From: CAYJBH01 sp964369965
GTDB taxonomy: Bacteria > Bacillota > Clostridia > Oscillospirales > Ruminococcaceae
Length of the DNA stretch: 56,808 bases
Direction: 5' to 3'
Assembly (NCBI GenBank): GCA_964369965.1
Contig: CAYJGF010000019.1
Location: forward strand, 1-56,808
Positions 7,321 through 15,134 of this stretch are shown in pieces. A model generated the notes under the pieces. It had not been told where the DNA came from and did no database searches. It saw only the letters and a program-made list of their open reading frames with translations. Each line of letters starts with the position of its first letter. Positions within the stretch are counted from its first letter, which is position 1. A program made the translations under genes and the position numbers.

Positions 7321-9053
7321 TAGACAGAGGGTATATTGAGGAGTTGATAGCGCGCAACGACATCGTTGATATTATCGGCGGTTATGTCACGCTTAAACGC
7401 TCCGGGCGTGGGTATGTGGGTCTTTGCCCTTTTCATAACGAGCGCACCCCCTCCTTTTCGGTCAACGGTGAGCACCAATATTACCACTGTTTCGGTTGCG
7501 GCGCAGGGGGAGGTGTCATCAATTTTGTCATGATGCATAACAACCTCGGCTATGTTGAGGCGGTCAAGTTTTTGGCACAGCGCGTCGGCATGAAGATGCC
7601 GGACGAGGACGATGAGTATGCGCGGCGACGAAGTCGATTGTTTAAGATTAACAAGCTCGCCGCACGGTATTTCCATGAAAATCTGCTGGGCGAGAACGGC
7701 GCAAAAGCTCGGGATTATCTGCACGGTAGGGGGTTGTCCTCCGCGATGGTGACACGGTTTGGTATCGGCTATGCGCCCGAGGGGTTTAACAATCTTACAC
7801 GCTATATGCGCGCCGAGAATATCGGCGAGGAGGAACTGGTCGCGGTCGGGCTTATCCGCAAGGGCAACCACGGATATTATGATTTTTTTCGTGATCGTAT
7901 AATGTTCCCTATTATCGATCTGCAAGGCAACGTCATAGCGTTCGGCGGTCGATTGATTGAGGGGGACGGTCCGAAGTATCTCAATACCTCCGACACACCG
8001 ATTTTTAATAAGGGGAACAACCTTTTTGCGCTCAATCTCTCCAAAAAGGAGCGGGAGCGCCGATATCTGCTCTGCGAGGGGTATATGGATGTCGTTGCAC
8101 TGCACGGTGCAGGATTTAAGACGGCGGTGGCAACGCTCGGCACGGCACTCACCGCCGAGCAGGCAAAACTCCTATCCAACTATGCCGACCGCGTGGTGCT
8201 CTGCTATGACAGTGACGACGCAGGGCAAAGGGCGACCGCCAAGGCGACCGGGATATTTGCGAAACTCCCCACCGAAATTTCGGTGCTGGAGATGGAGGGA
8301 GCAAAAGATCCGGATGAATATATAAAGCGTTTTGGCAAAGAATACTTTTCAGCACTTATCGACAAGAGCAACAACACGGTGGAGTATGCTCTTCGACGCG
8401 CAAAGCAGGGGATACCGCTTGAGACGGACGAGGGTCGGGTGCGATATGTTCGGCAGGCGGTGGACGTTCTCGCCGATATGACGGTGAGTGCCACCGAGAG
8501 GGAGATATACGCCGGCAGGATTGAGGGCGAAATAGGCGTCAGCAAAGCCTCGATACTTGCACAACTCGAAAGTGTGCTCGCCACACGGCGACGGCGGCAG
8601 AAAAAGCAAAACTTCGCCGACACCCACAGCCCTTATGCAGGTGGTGATCGACGTGCGGTGTCCACCATTACATTGCAGTTGACAACGAGGGAACAGCAGC
8701 TCATTGCGGCGGTGCTGATAAAGCCGGATTTGATGGGCTCGATCGAGGGCAAACTCTCGGGGTACACCTTCTGCGAGCCGGCACTGGGTGAGGCATTTGC
8801 CATCGCAAAGCGGTATTATGATGCCGGTGAGCCGGCGGAGTATGCCGTCATTTCAGGGGAGTTGGGCGGCGATTCTGTGAGGGCGCTCACCGCCACCATG
8901 GCAAAATTCGGGGAGGTTGTACCGAGTGAAAAGGATGTGCAACTCTATATAGACAGTCTGATAGAATTATCCGGTTCTCAGTCGATGAAAGGCGACGTTA
9001 AGATAGACGAACTCAGCGCATATCTCGAAAAGTTGAAAGAAAAGAAAAAGTAA
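7317..9053 (+). CDS. dnaG: DNA primase
   Basis: Synthesises RNA primers at the replication fork with the DnaB-type helicase. The 578 residues are near the usual size. The N-terminal CHC2 zinc ribbon uses Cys37, His40, Cys58 and Cys61 (CPFH...CFGCGAGG). The catalytic TOPRIM core shows LCEGYMDVVALH and YDSDDAGQRA. The C-terminal part (about 445-578) is the helicase-binding region. The GTG start is embedded in the preceding gene's stop. It precedes rpoD by 21 nt, the macromolecular-synthesis arrangement common in bacteria. Confidence 0.97.
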   Translation: MIDRGYIEELIARNDIVDIIGGYVTLKRSGRGYVGLCPFHNERTPSFSVNGEHQYYHCFGCGAGGGVINFVMMHNNLGYVEAVKFLAQRVGMKMPDEDDEYARRRSRLFKINKLAARYFHENLLGENGAKARDYLHGRGLSSAMVTRFGIGYAPEGFNNLTRYMRAENIGEEELVAVGLIRKGNHGYYDFFRDRIMFPIIDLQGNVIAFGGRLIEGDGPKYLNTSDTPIFNKGNNLFALNLSKKERERRYLLCEGYMDVVALHGAGFKTAVATLGTALTAEQAKLLSNYADRVVLCYDSDDAGQRATAKATGIFAKLPTEISVLEMEGAKDPDEYIKRFGKEYFSALIDKSNNTVEYALRRAKQGIPLETDEGRVRYVRQAVDVLADMTVSATEREIYAGRIEGEIGVSKASILAQLESVLATRRRRQKKQNFADTHSPYAGGDRRAVSTITLQLTTREQQLIAAVLIKPDLMGSIEGKLSGYTFCEPALGEAFAIAKRYYDAGEPAEYAVISGELGGDSVRALTATMAKFGEVVPSEKDVQLYIDSLIELSGSQSMKGDVKIDELSAYLEKLKEKKK

Positions 9054-9074
9054 ATACATATTTGGAGGATGTTA

Positions 9075-10160
9075 ATGACACCGGTTGAAAAAAAGTTGAC
9101 ACTTAATGACCTGATTGAAGCGGGCAAGCGCACCGGCAAGGTCTTGGCAAAGGATATCAACGATCTTATGGAGGATAATAACTTTGACTGTGATCAGGTC
9201 GAAAAGTTGTATGAACAGTTGGAGAGCAACAGCGTCGAGATAGTGGACGAGACCAAAGAAGAGGTTGAGGAGGTGCCGCTGACCGAGGAATCGCTGGATT
9301 TTTATGAGTCCATGCTCACGGCGGAGGGTGTCGCTATCGACGACCCTGTCAAGGTGTATCTCAAAGAAATAGGTCGTGTGCCGCTCCTATCCACCGAGGA
9401 AGAGGTGGAGCTCGCCATAAAAATATTGGAGGACGACGATGAGGCGCGCAAAAGGTTGTCCGAGGCAAACCTTCGTCTGGTGGTCAGCATTGCAAAGCGG
9501 TATGTCGGGCGCGGTATGCAGTTCCTCGACCTTATTCAGGAGGGCAATCTCGGGCTTATCAAGGCGGTGGAAAAGTTCGACCACACAAAGGGCTTTAAAT
9601 TCTCCACCTATGCCACATGGTGGATACGTCAGGCGATAACGCGCGCTATTGCGGATCAGGCGAGAACGATCCGTATACCGGTCCATATGGTGGAGACTAT
9701 AAATAAGGTGAAAAAAGCCGGCAGTCTGCTGTTGCACCAAAACGGGCATGAGCCGACCGCCGATGAAATTGCAAAAGAGCTGGATATGCCGGTGGATAAG
9801 GTGCGCGAAATAATGCGCGTCGCACAGGAACCGGTATCGCTTGAGACCCCGATAGGCGAGGAGGAGGACAGCCATCTCGGTGACTTTATCCCGGACGAGG
9901 ACGCGCCGGTGCCTGCCGACGCCGCTTCTCACACGTTGCTTAAGGAACAGCTTGCGACGGTACTAAAATCGCTCACCATACGTGAGGAGAAGGTGCTCCG
10001 CCTGCGCTTCGGTCTGGAGGACGGTCGCCCGAGGACGCTGGAGGAGGTCGGCAAGGAGTTCAACGTCACCCGTGAGCGCATACGTCAGATAGAGGCAAAA
10101 GCCCTGCGCAAACTCCGCCACCCCAGCCGCAGTAAAAAGCTTAAAGACTTTTTGGAGTAG
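9075..10160 (+). CDS. rpoD: Primary sigma factor (RpoD/SigA)
   Basis: Directs RNA polymerase to vegetative promoters such as the TTGACA/TATAAT sites in this window. The ATG at 9075 is preferred over the ATG at 9069, because GGAGG (9064-9068) directly abuts the latter but lies 6 nt from the former, giving 361 residues. Regions in order: 1.1 at the N-terminus, 1.2 (DPVKVYLKEIGRVPLL), 2 (FLDLIQEGNLGLIKAVEKFD and FSTYATWWIRQAI), 3, and 4.2 (VTRERIRQIEAKALRKLRHP). The size fits the compact Firmicutes SigA. It ends the dgt-dnaG-rpoD operon. Confidence 0.97.
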   Translation: MTPVEKKLTLNDLIEAGKRTGKVLAKDINDLMEDNNFDCDQVEKLYEQLESNSVEIVDETKEEVEEVPLTEESLDFYESMLTAEGVAIDDPVKVYLKEIGRVPLLSTEEEVELAIKILEDDDEARKRLSEANLRLVVSIAKRYVGRGMQFLDLIQEGNLGLIKAVEKFDHTKGFKFSTYATWWIRQAITRAIADQARTIRIPVHMVETINKVKKAGSLLLHQNGHEPTADEIAKELDMPVDKVREIMRVAQEPVSLETPIGEEEDSHLGDFIPDEDAPVPADAASHTLLKEQLATVLKSLTIREEKVLRLRFGLEDGRPRTLEEVGKEFNVTRERIRQIEAKALRKLRHPSRSKKLKDFLE

Positions 10161-10231
10161 AGGCTATTTGGGCTAACGACTAATGACTAATGGTGAATGG
10201 CTGTTTTGGGTGTGCGCTCGACCGTAGGCTC

Positions 10232-10367
10232 GGGGGGCGCGTCTGCGAACTCGTTCGCAGCCACCGAAAGGGGCAAGAGCCGAGGAGCCTCCCTCATATC
10301 AATAGGTACGCCGGGGCGGCTCTTGCCCCTTTCGGTGGGTTTGAAGGCTTTCAAACACGCGCCCCCC
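10232..10367. repeat. Nested mirror-image repeat with two different embedded 18-nt hairpins
   Basis: The layout is symmetrical: outer arm GGGGGGCGCGT (10232-10242), hairpin CTGCGAAC-tc-GTTCGCAG (10243-10260), a perfect 21-nt inner arm (10261-10281), a centre of about 36 nt, the inner arm inverted (10318-10338), a second 18-nt hairpin GTTTGAA-ggct-TTCAAAC (10339-10356), and the outer arm inverted ACGCGCCCCCC (10357-10367). The two hairpins occupy mirror positions and have equal length but unrelated sequence. Upstream, ACTAATG occurs twice (about 10178-10192). A terminator role for the rpoD operon is possible, but there is no T-run. Confidence 0.75.
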
Positions 10368-10592
10368 CCCCCGCGGGGGGGCGCCCCGCCCGCGGGCGGG
10401 CCCCCGCCAGGGGGGGCCCGCCCCCGGGAACGGCCCCCCCGCCCCCCCAATNNNNNNNNNNGGTTTCACGGCTTAAAAACCCGCGCCCCCCCCCACGAGG
10501 CGCCGCGCCCATCCATCTGTCGGACAACCGCAAGGGTTGTCCCTACACCGTTAACTCAACCCCCTCCCCAACAATTACAAAAAATCAAAATC
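10362..10592. other. Scaffold gap (10452-10461) in G/C-homopolymer sequence
   Basis: Ten Ns are flanked by improbable runs of G and C (10362-10450 and 10485-10494) that look like low-quality read ends rather than biology. After the gap, GGACAACC-gcaa-GGGTTGTCC followed by CTAC (about 10523-10547) is a palindromic arm of the window's GTAGGG...CCCTAC repeats. No gene is visible. The true length and sequence here are unknown. Confidence 0.85.
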
Positions 10593-10628
10593 CCCCACGA
10601 ACCTAAAATTCGTGGGGCTTATTTTTTT
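10593..10628 (+). terminator. Rho-independent terminator ahead of the dcw cluster
   Basis: Stem CCCCACGA (10593-10600) / TCGTGGGG (10610-10617) with a 9-nt loop, followed by a T-rich tract (10619-10628). It insulates the division cluster from rpoD transcription. Confidence 0.88.
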
Positions 10629-10640
10629 GCGCTTTAGGAC

Positions 10641-10669
10641 TTGACATTTATCAAAAAAAAGTCTATAAT
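10641..10669 (+). promoter_or_regulatory. mraZ (dcw cluster) promoter
   Basis: Perfect TTGACA (10641-10646) and TATAAT (10664-10669) with a 17-bp spacer, directly after the terminator. Transcription should start near 10676, just before the MraZ boxes. Confidence 0.93.
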
Positions 10670-10679
10670 AATCTATGTA

Positions 10680-10704
10680 GTGGTGAAAAGTGGGTAAAAG
10701 TGGG
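10680..10704 (+). promoter_or_regulatory. MraZ operator: three GTGG(G/T) boxes in 10-bp phase
   Basis: GTGGT (10680), GTGGG (10690) and GTGGG (10700) each follow the previous one by exactly 10 bp, with A-rich 5-nt spacers. MraZ is known to bind direct TGGG repeats separated by 5 nt upstream of its own gene. The boxes begin about 10 bp downstream of the -10, so bound MraZ would block initiation or early elongation and autoregulate the whole cluster. Confidence 0.88.
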
Positions 10705-10758
10705 TAGTTTTTACCGAACAGACTTTTATTCCGCAATATAAAGGGGAAAAAGAAAAAT

Positions 10759-11178
10759 TTGCTGAGTGGAACCTACAATAATCAGCTGGACGACAAGGGT
10801 CGTCTAAATTTCCCTGCCAAGATGCGCGCCGAGATGGGGGACAGTTTTGTCATCACAAGATGGCTTGATAACTGCATCGTTGCATTTCCTGCAAAAAAAT
10901 GGGAACATATAAGTGAGATGCTCGCCGACCTGCCGATGGTAAAGTCGCGAGAGGTTCGGCGCTTTCTCTTAGCCAAGGCGGAGGAGGTCACCACCGACAA
11001 ACAGGGGCGAATACTCATCCCCCCCACCCTGCGTGACCATGCAGGTCTTGAAAAGGAGGCGGTCATCATCGGAGTCGGCACCCACGCCGAGATATGGAGC
11101 GCCGCCGCATACGAGGCGATGAACAACAACGTAGACGTCGAAAAACTCGAAGAAATCATGGAAAATTTGGATTTTTAA
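10759..11178 (+). CDS. mraZ: Division/cell-wall cluster regulator MraZ
   Basis: A 139-residue DNA-binding protein with two tandem SpoVT-AbrB-like domains; each half carries the family pattern (DDKGRLNFPAKMR near residue 10 and TDKQGRILIPPTLR near residue 78). It represses or tunes transcription of the dcw operon by binding GTGGG repeats, three of which lie in its leader. The start is TTG at 10759, the only codon that gives the family N-terminus (LSGTYNNQLD). Its AAGGGG ribosome site is 13 nt away, longer than ideal, so translation may be weak. Confidence 0.95.
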   Translation: MLSGTYNNQLDDKGRLNFPAKMRAEMGDSFVITRWLDNCIVAFPAKKWEHISEMLADLPMVKSREVRRFLLAKAEEVTTDKQGRILIPPTLRDHAGLEKEAVIIGVGTHAEIWSAAAYEAMNNNVDVEKLEEIMENLDF

Positions 11179-11196
11179 CAATATAAAGGGGGAAAC

Positions 11197-11325
11197 ATGG
11201 AACAGTATTTTGAGCCGACATTGCTCGCCGATGTCATCGCCAACATGCAAAAACAGGGTGACACTGCGATGTTCGAGGCACCCGGTGACAACTTTATGGA
11301 TGACAACTATATAATGGAGTTTTAA
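11197..11325 (+). CDS. Small acidic ORF (42 aa) between mraZ and rsmH
   Basis: The ATG at 11197 is preceded by AAAGGGGG at a good distance, repeating the ATATAAAGGGG context before mraZ. The 42 residues begin MEQYFEPTLLADVIANMQ and end YIMEF. They are acidic, with no membrane segment and no recognised domain. It lies 18 nt after mraZ and 2 nt before rsmH, and its penultimate GAG codon supplies the GGAG ribosome site for rsmH, so it could couple translation of the two. It may be a genuine microprotein or only a leader peptide; I recognise no relative. Confidence 0.6.
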   Translation: MEQYFEPTLLADVIANMQKQGDTAMFEAPGDNFMDDNYIMEF

Positions 11326-11327
11326 AG

Positions 11328-12248
11328 GTGGACTTCTGCCACACTCCGGTGTTGTTAAACGAGGTTATGGAACATCTGTGCCTCAAACAGGACGGGTTAT
11401 ATCTCGACGGCACCGCCGGTGGGGGTGGGCATTCCTTTGAGATTGCCTCACGGTTAACCGAGGGGATGCTCTACTCCTTTGACCGTGATGCCGAGGCGGT
11501 CGCCGCCGCGAGTGAGCGACTTTTTGGTCTGCGCGCCCTTGTCATCAACAAAAACTACCGCGACGCCGCGCAGGAACTCGGGCGGCAGGGGATAGACGGC
11601 ATCGACGGCGCACTGCTGGACCTCGGTGTATCCTCCCATCAACTGGACAGCGGTGAGCGCGGTTTTTCCTACCGATACGACGCACCGCTCGACATGAGGA
11701 TGGGGGAGGATGCAACCTCGGCAAAAGAATTGGTCAACACCCTTTCAAAACAGGAGCTATCACAGATAATTTACCGCTATGCCGATGAAAAAAATGCCGG
11801 CTTTATAGCGGCGAAGATAGTCAAAGCGCGCGAGATATCGCCGATACTCACAACAAAACAGCTCGCCGACATTATCATTTCCGCACTGCCCCCCAAAGTT
11901 CGGCGCAAGGATAAAAATCCGGCAAAAAAAACCTTTCAAGCACTGCGTATAGCGGCGAACGACGAACTCGGCGCGTTGGAGGAGGGGCTATCCGAGATTT
12001 TCAACCTGCTCAAACCGGGCGGTCGCTTTTGTGTCATCACCTTTCATTCCATCGAGGACAGAGTGGTTAAAAACTACTTTAAATCTCTGTGTGAGGGGTG
12101 CATTTGCCCAAAAGATCTACCGAAATGTGTTTGCAACAACAAACCAAAGGGTTTTATGCCGATTAAGTACATAGCGGCGGGAGAAAAGGAGTTGGAGCAA
12201 AACAGGCGAGCCGCACCTGCAAAGCTACGGGTGCTGGAAAAACTTTAG
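11328..12248 (+). CDS. rsmH: 16S rRNA (cytosine-1402-N4) methyltransferase RsmH (MraW)
   Basis: Methylates N4 of C1402 in the ribosomal decoding centre using S-adenosylmethionine. At 306 residues it has normal length. The N-terminus HTPVLLNEVMEHL, the SAM motif DGTAGGGGHS, DLGVSSHQLD and the C-terminal ITFHSIEDRVVK are all diagnostic. The GTG start at 11328 uses a GGAG lying inside the end of the 42-codon ORF. It is a conserved member of the dcw cluster. Confidence 0.97.
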   Translation: MDFCHTPVLLNEVMEHLCLKQDGLYLDGTAGGGGHSFEIASRLTEGMLYSFDRDAEAVAAASERLFGLRALVINKNYRDAAQELGRQGIDGIDGALLDLGVSSHQLDSGERGFSYRYDAPLDMRMGEDATSAKELVNTLSKQELSQIIYRYADEKNAGFIAAKIVKAREISPILTTKQLADIIISALPPKVRRKDKNPAKKTFQALRIAANDELGALEEGLSEIFNLLKPGGRFCVITFHSIEDRVVKNYFKSLCEGCICPKDLPKCVCNNKPKGFMPIKYIAAGEKELEQNRRAAPAKLRVLEKL

Positions 12249-12264
12249 ATATAAGGAAGATATT

Positions 12265-12828
12265 ATGCAACAGGTAATGACGGGAAACGTGGCTGTAGAC
12301 CGCTCCTTTAACGGGGGGCGTTCGTTTGGCAAGCCAAACGCGTCAAATACGTCGAGTGCTGTCCACGACAATCCGCGCCCAACACCTGAGGCAACCTATG
12401 AAAAAAATACGAACTCCGCAGTACGATACAAAAAGGTAACAAAGACAAAGAGTGAAAGCAAAGGCTTAAAACGTTTTAAATTGACCATGCTTGTCATACT
12501 GTTTGCACTGCTTATCATGGCACTTCTCTACAGCAATGCCGAGCTGACGGAGCAACAGGGTGAATTGGAAAAACTCGGCGATGAACTGGTTCAGCTCACC
12601 GGTGAATACGATTATCTGAGTTTTGAGGTGGAGAGTAAAGCATCACTGAAAAATGTTGAGGAGTTTGCGACGAGAGAACTCGGTCTCGTTAAGGGGGACA
12701 GCTCCAAGATAGAGTACATACACCTCAACAGTGAGAACAAGATGGAGGTAAACGAGGAACCGCTCACCGAGTGGCAGAAGATGTTAACTCAAAACTTCCT
12801 GTCCATTGTGGAATACTTAAACCCCTAA
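12265..12828 (+). CDS. ftsL: FtsL/DivIC-type septum protein
   Basis: A 187-residue bitopic membrane protein. A basic cytoplasmic N-terminus (about 1-70) is followed by one transmembrane helix (about 72-92, LTMLVILFALLIMALLYS) and an extracytoplasmic coiled coil (TEQQGELEKLGDELVQLTGEYDYL). Position between rsmH and the division PBP identifies FtsL, which links FtsB/DivIC and DivIB to the septal synthase. Sequence alone would not separate it from DivIC. The N-terminal tail is long and includes a stretch (12313-12340) that at DNA level is G6-CG plus a perfect 18-nt hairpin resembling the intergenic repeat at 10.2 kb. Confidence 0.85.
   Translation: MQQVMTGNVAVDRSFNGGRSFGKPNASNTSSAVHDNPRPTPEATYEKNTNSAVRYKKVTKTKSESKGLKRFKLTMLVILFALLIMALLYSNAELTEQQGELEKLGDELVQLTGEYDYLSFEVESKASLKNVEEFATRELGLVKGDSSKIEYIHLNSENKMEVNEEPLTEWQKMLTQNFLSIVEYLNP
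12323..12340. repeat. Perfect hairpin within ftsL coding sequence, related to intergenic repeat
   Basis: CGTTTGGC-aa-GCCAAACG (8-bp stem) preceded by GGGGGGCG (12313-12320). The same order, a G6-CG block followed by an 18-nt palindrome, occurs at 10232-10260 and inverted at 10339-10367. Here it is translated in frame as part of the disordered N-terminus. Confidence 0.6.
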
Positions 12829-12864
12829 TCAAATAAAATGTATAAAGGGAGGGGGTGAGATGAT

Positions 12865-15117
12865 ATGAACAAAGATAATAATGAACAGATACCATATTCA
12901 AATGAGACTATATTAAAACGCCTGCCGGTGCTGGGCGTTTTAGTGCTTGTTGCAACCGGAATTATCGTCTATAACCTATTCGGTCTACAGATATTGCGCC
13001 ATGAGGAACTTCGCCAAACTGCGGAGGAGCAACAGCTGCGCGACACCGTCATTACCCCCAACCGTGGCACAATATATGACACCAATATGAAAGTTCTTGC
13101 CACCAGTGCCACCGTCTGGACCGTTTCCGCCGCGCCCAACGTGATTGAGGCGGACTATGTCGAGGACATTGCCGAGGGTCTCGCCGAGATTTTAGAGCTG
13201 AATGTGGAGGAGCTCGTCGAGGACCTTTCCGACAGTGCGAGCGGATACAAACTGCTAAAAAGCAAGGTGGACAAGCCGATAGCGGATGCCGTGCGTGAAT
13301 TTATATCGGAAAATGAGTATTATGGCATATATCTGCATGAGGACAGCAAACGGTACTACCCCTACGGCGACTTTTTGTCCACCGTCATCGGCTTTACCGG
13401 CACCGACAATCAAGGTCTTGCCGGCATTGAGGCGTATTATGACGAGGAGTTGACCGGTGTCCCAGGGCGCGTGGTGGCGGCGAAGAACTCGGTCGGCGGC
13501 ACACTGCCCTACGACTATGAGGAGCGATACGAGCCGCAGGACGGCAACAGCTTAGTGCTCACCATAGACGAGACCATTCAACACTTTTTGGAGAAAAACC
13601 TCGAGTACGCAGTCATAGAGCACAATGTCGAGGCGAGGGGTGTCGGCATCGTCATGGACGTCAACACCGGTGCGGTGCTCGCCATGGCTACCAAAAACGA
13701 CTACGACCCGAACGAGCCGTTTGTCGTCCACGACCCTGCAATGCTCGAGCTGATAGAGGAACTACCCGAGGAGGAGCAGGAGGCGGCATACTCCGCGGCA
13801 CTCAATGAACAGTGGCGCAACAAGGCGGTGTCGGATTTATATGAGCCGGGTTCCGTCTTTAAATTGGTCACCGCGGCGGCGGCACTCGATTCCGGCGCGT
13901 CGTCACTGGAGCACACATATTATTGCCCCGGCTCGATGGAGGTAGGTCCCTTTACCATGCGCTGTGCCGACACCGGCGGTCACATCGGCACAACCCAGAC
14001 CTTTGACCAGTCGCTGATAAACTCCTGCAACCCTGCCTTTATCCAGATGGGATATCAGCTCGGAGTAAACACATTTTATCACTACGCCGAGGCGTTCGGC
14101 ATGACGGAACCGACCGGCATAGACATCGCAGGTGAGGCGGACAGCATCTTCCATGAGCAGGAGGATATGGGTGAAATAGAGCTTGCAAGCACCAGCTTCG
14201 GTCAGTCGGTCAAGGTCACCCCGATACAGATGATAACCATGATTTCCACCATCGCGAACGGCGGCAACCTCGTGCAACCCCACATGGTGGAGAAGGTACT
14301 GGATCCTGCCGGAAATATTGTCGAAACCTATGACTATGACGTCAAACGTCAGATAATATCGGAGGATGTATCACAGGCGATACTTGAAATGTTGGAAATA
14401 GCGGTCGCAGGTGCAGAGGGGTATAATAGCCCCGGTTCCAACGCGTACGTGATGGGCTACCAGGTCGGTGGCAAGAGCGGCACCTCGCAAAAGCTGGACG
14501 AGGACGGCGGTGAGAGCCTCCGCATAGCCTCTTTCGGGGCGGTCGCGCCGGTCGATGATCCGCAGATTGCGGTGCTTATTGTTCTGGACGAGCCGCACAG
14601 CTCCGCCTCGATATACGGTTACGGCGGTATCCTTGCCGCACCGGTGGTCGGGCTTGTGATGGGTGAGACGTTGCCATATCTCGGCATCGAGCCGGTCTAC
14701 AGCGAGGAGGAGCAGGCGATAGTGGAGCTGATGCTGCGCAGTGTCGAGGGGCTGTCGCTGACCGACGCACAGGTCGACCTGCAACGGGACGGCTTTGACT
14801 ATGAGGTGCACGGCGACGGCGATACCATCATCAGCCAATTTCCGGTAGCAGGCACAATCCTTGCGCGCGGCTCCACCATAATACTCAACACCGAGGACAC
14901 GACCGAGCCACAGACGGTCAGCGTGCCGAACATAGTGGGCTACACCGAAAGTCAGGCGACAAGAACGCTGGAGGCAACAGGGCTTAATGTCAAACGCACC
15001 GGCGCAACCAACGGGGTGAGCGTCTTTGTCTCGGCACAGAATATAGAGCCGGGCGAGGAGGTGCCACTCGGCACACCGATAACCATAACATTGCAAGATA
15101 ATGCTATAGTAGACTAA
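12865..15117 (+). CDS. ftsI: Class B penicillin-binding protein (FtsI/SpoVD type) with PASTA domains
   Basis: Septal transpeptidase that cross-links peptidoglycan with the FtsW-type glycosyltransferase. The 750 residues comprise one N-terminal transmembrane helix (about 18-40), a PBP dimerisation domain (about 60-215), a transpeptidase domain with Ser330-V-F-Lys333, SCN (NSCNPAF) and KSGTS, then two C-terminal PASTA repeats (about 620-750). The PASTA tail marks the SpoVD/PBP2x/PBP2b branch. The ATG at 12865 follows AGGGAGGGGGTG. Place in the cluster (after ftsL, before murE) matches B. subtilis pbpB/spoVD. A vegetative versus sporulation role cannot be told from sequence. Confidence 0.93.
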   Translation: MNKDNNEQIPYSNETILKRLPVLGVLVLVATGIIVYNLFGLQILRHEELRQTAEEQQLRDTVITPNRGTIYDTNMKVLATSATVWTVSAAPNVIEADYVEDIAEGLAEILELNVEELVEDLSDSASGYKLLKSKVDKPIADAVREFISENEYYGIYLHEDSKRYYPYGDFLSTVIGFTGTDNQGLAGIEAYYDEELTGVPGRVVAAKNSVGGTLPYDYEERYEPQDGNSLVLTIDETIQHFLEKNLEYAVIEHNVEARGVGIVMDVNTGAVLAMATKNDYDPNEPFVVHDPAMLELIEELPEEEQEAAYSAALNEQWRNKAVSDLYEPGSVFKLVTAAAALDSGASSLEHTYYCPGSMEVGPFTMRCADTGGHIGTTQTFDQSLINSCNPAFIQMGYQLGVNTFYHYAEAFGMTEPTGIDIAGEADSIFHEQEDMGEIELASTSFGQSVKVTPIQMITMISTIANGGNLVQPHMVEKVLDPAGNIVETYDYDVKRQIISEDVSQAILEMLEIAVAGAEGYNSPGSNAYVMGYQVGGKSGTSQKLDEDGGESLRIASFGAVAPVDDPQIAVLIVLDEPHSSASIYGYGGILAAPVVGLVMGETLPYLGIEPVYSEEEQAIVELMLRSVEGLSLTDAQVDLQRDGFDYEVHGDGDTIISQFPVAGTILARGSTIILNTEDTTEPQTVSVPNIVGYTESQATRTLEATGLNVKRTGATNGVSVFVSAQNIEPGEEVPLGTPITITLQDNAIVD

Positions 15118-15134
15118 TATGAAAGGAGCGTGCG

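Noticed and set aside
7221..8105. 294-codon open frame antisense to dnaG and the dGTPase gene
   Set aside because: It lies opposite two well-supported genes and matches no family; codon-shadow artefact.
10187..10637. Several open frames across the 10.4 kb gap
   Set aside because: They read through Ns, G/C homopolymers and repeat DNA; translations are Pro/Gly/Arg low complexity.
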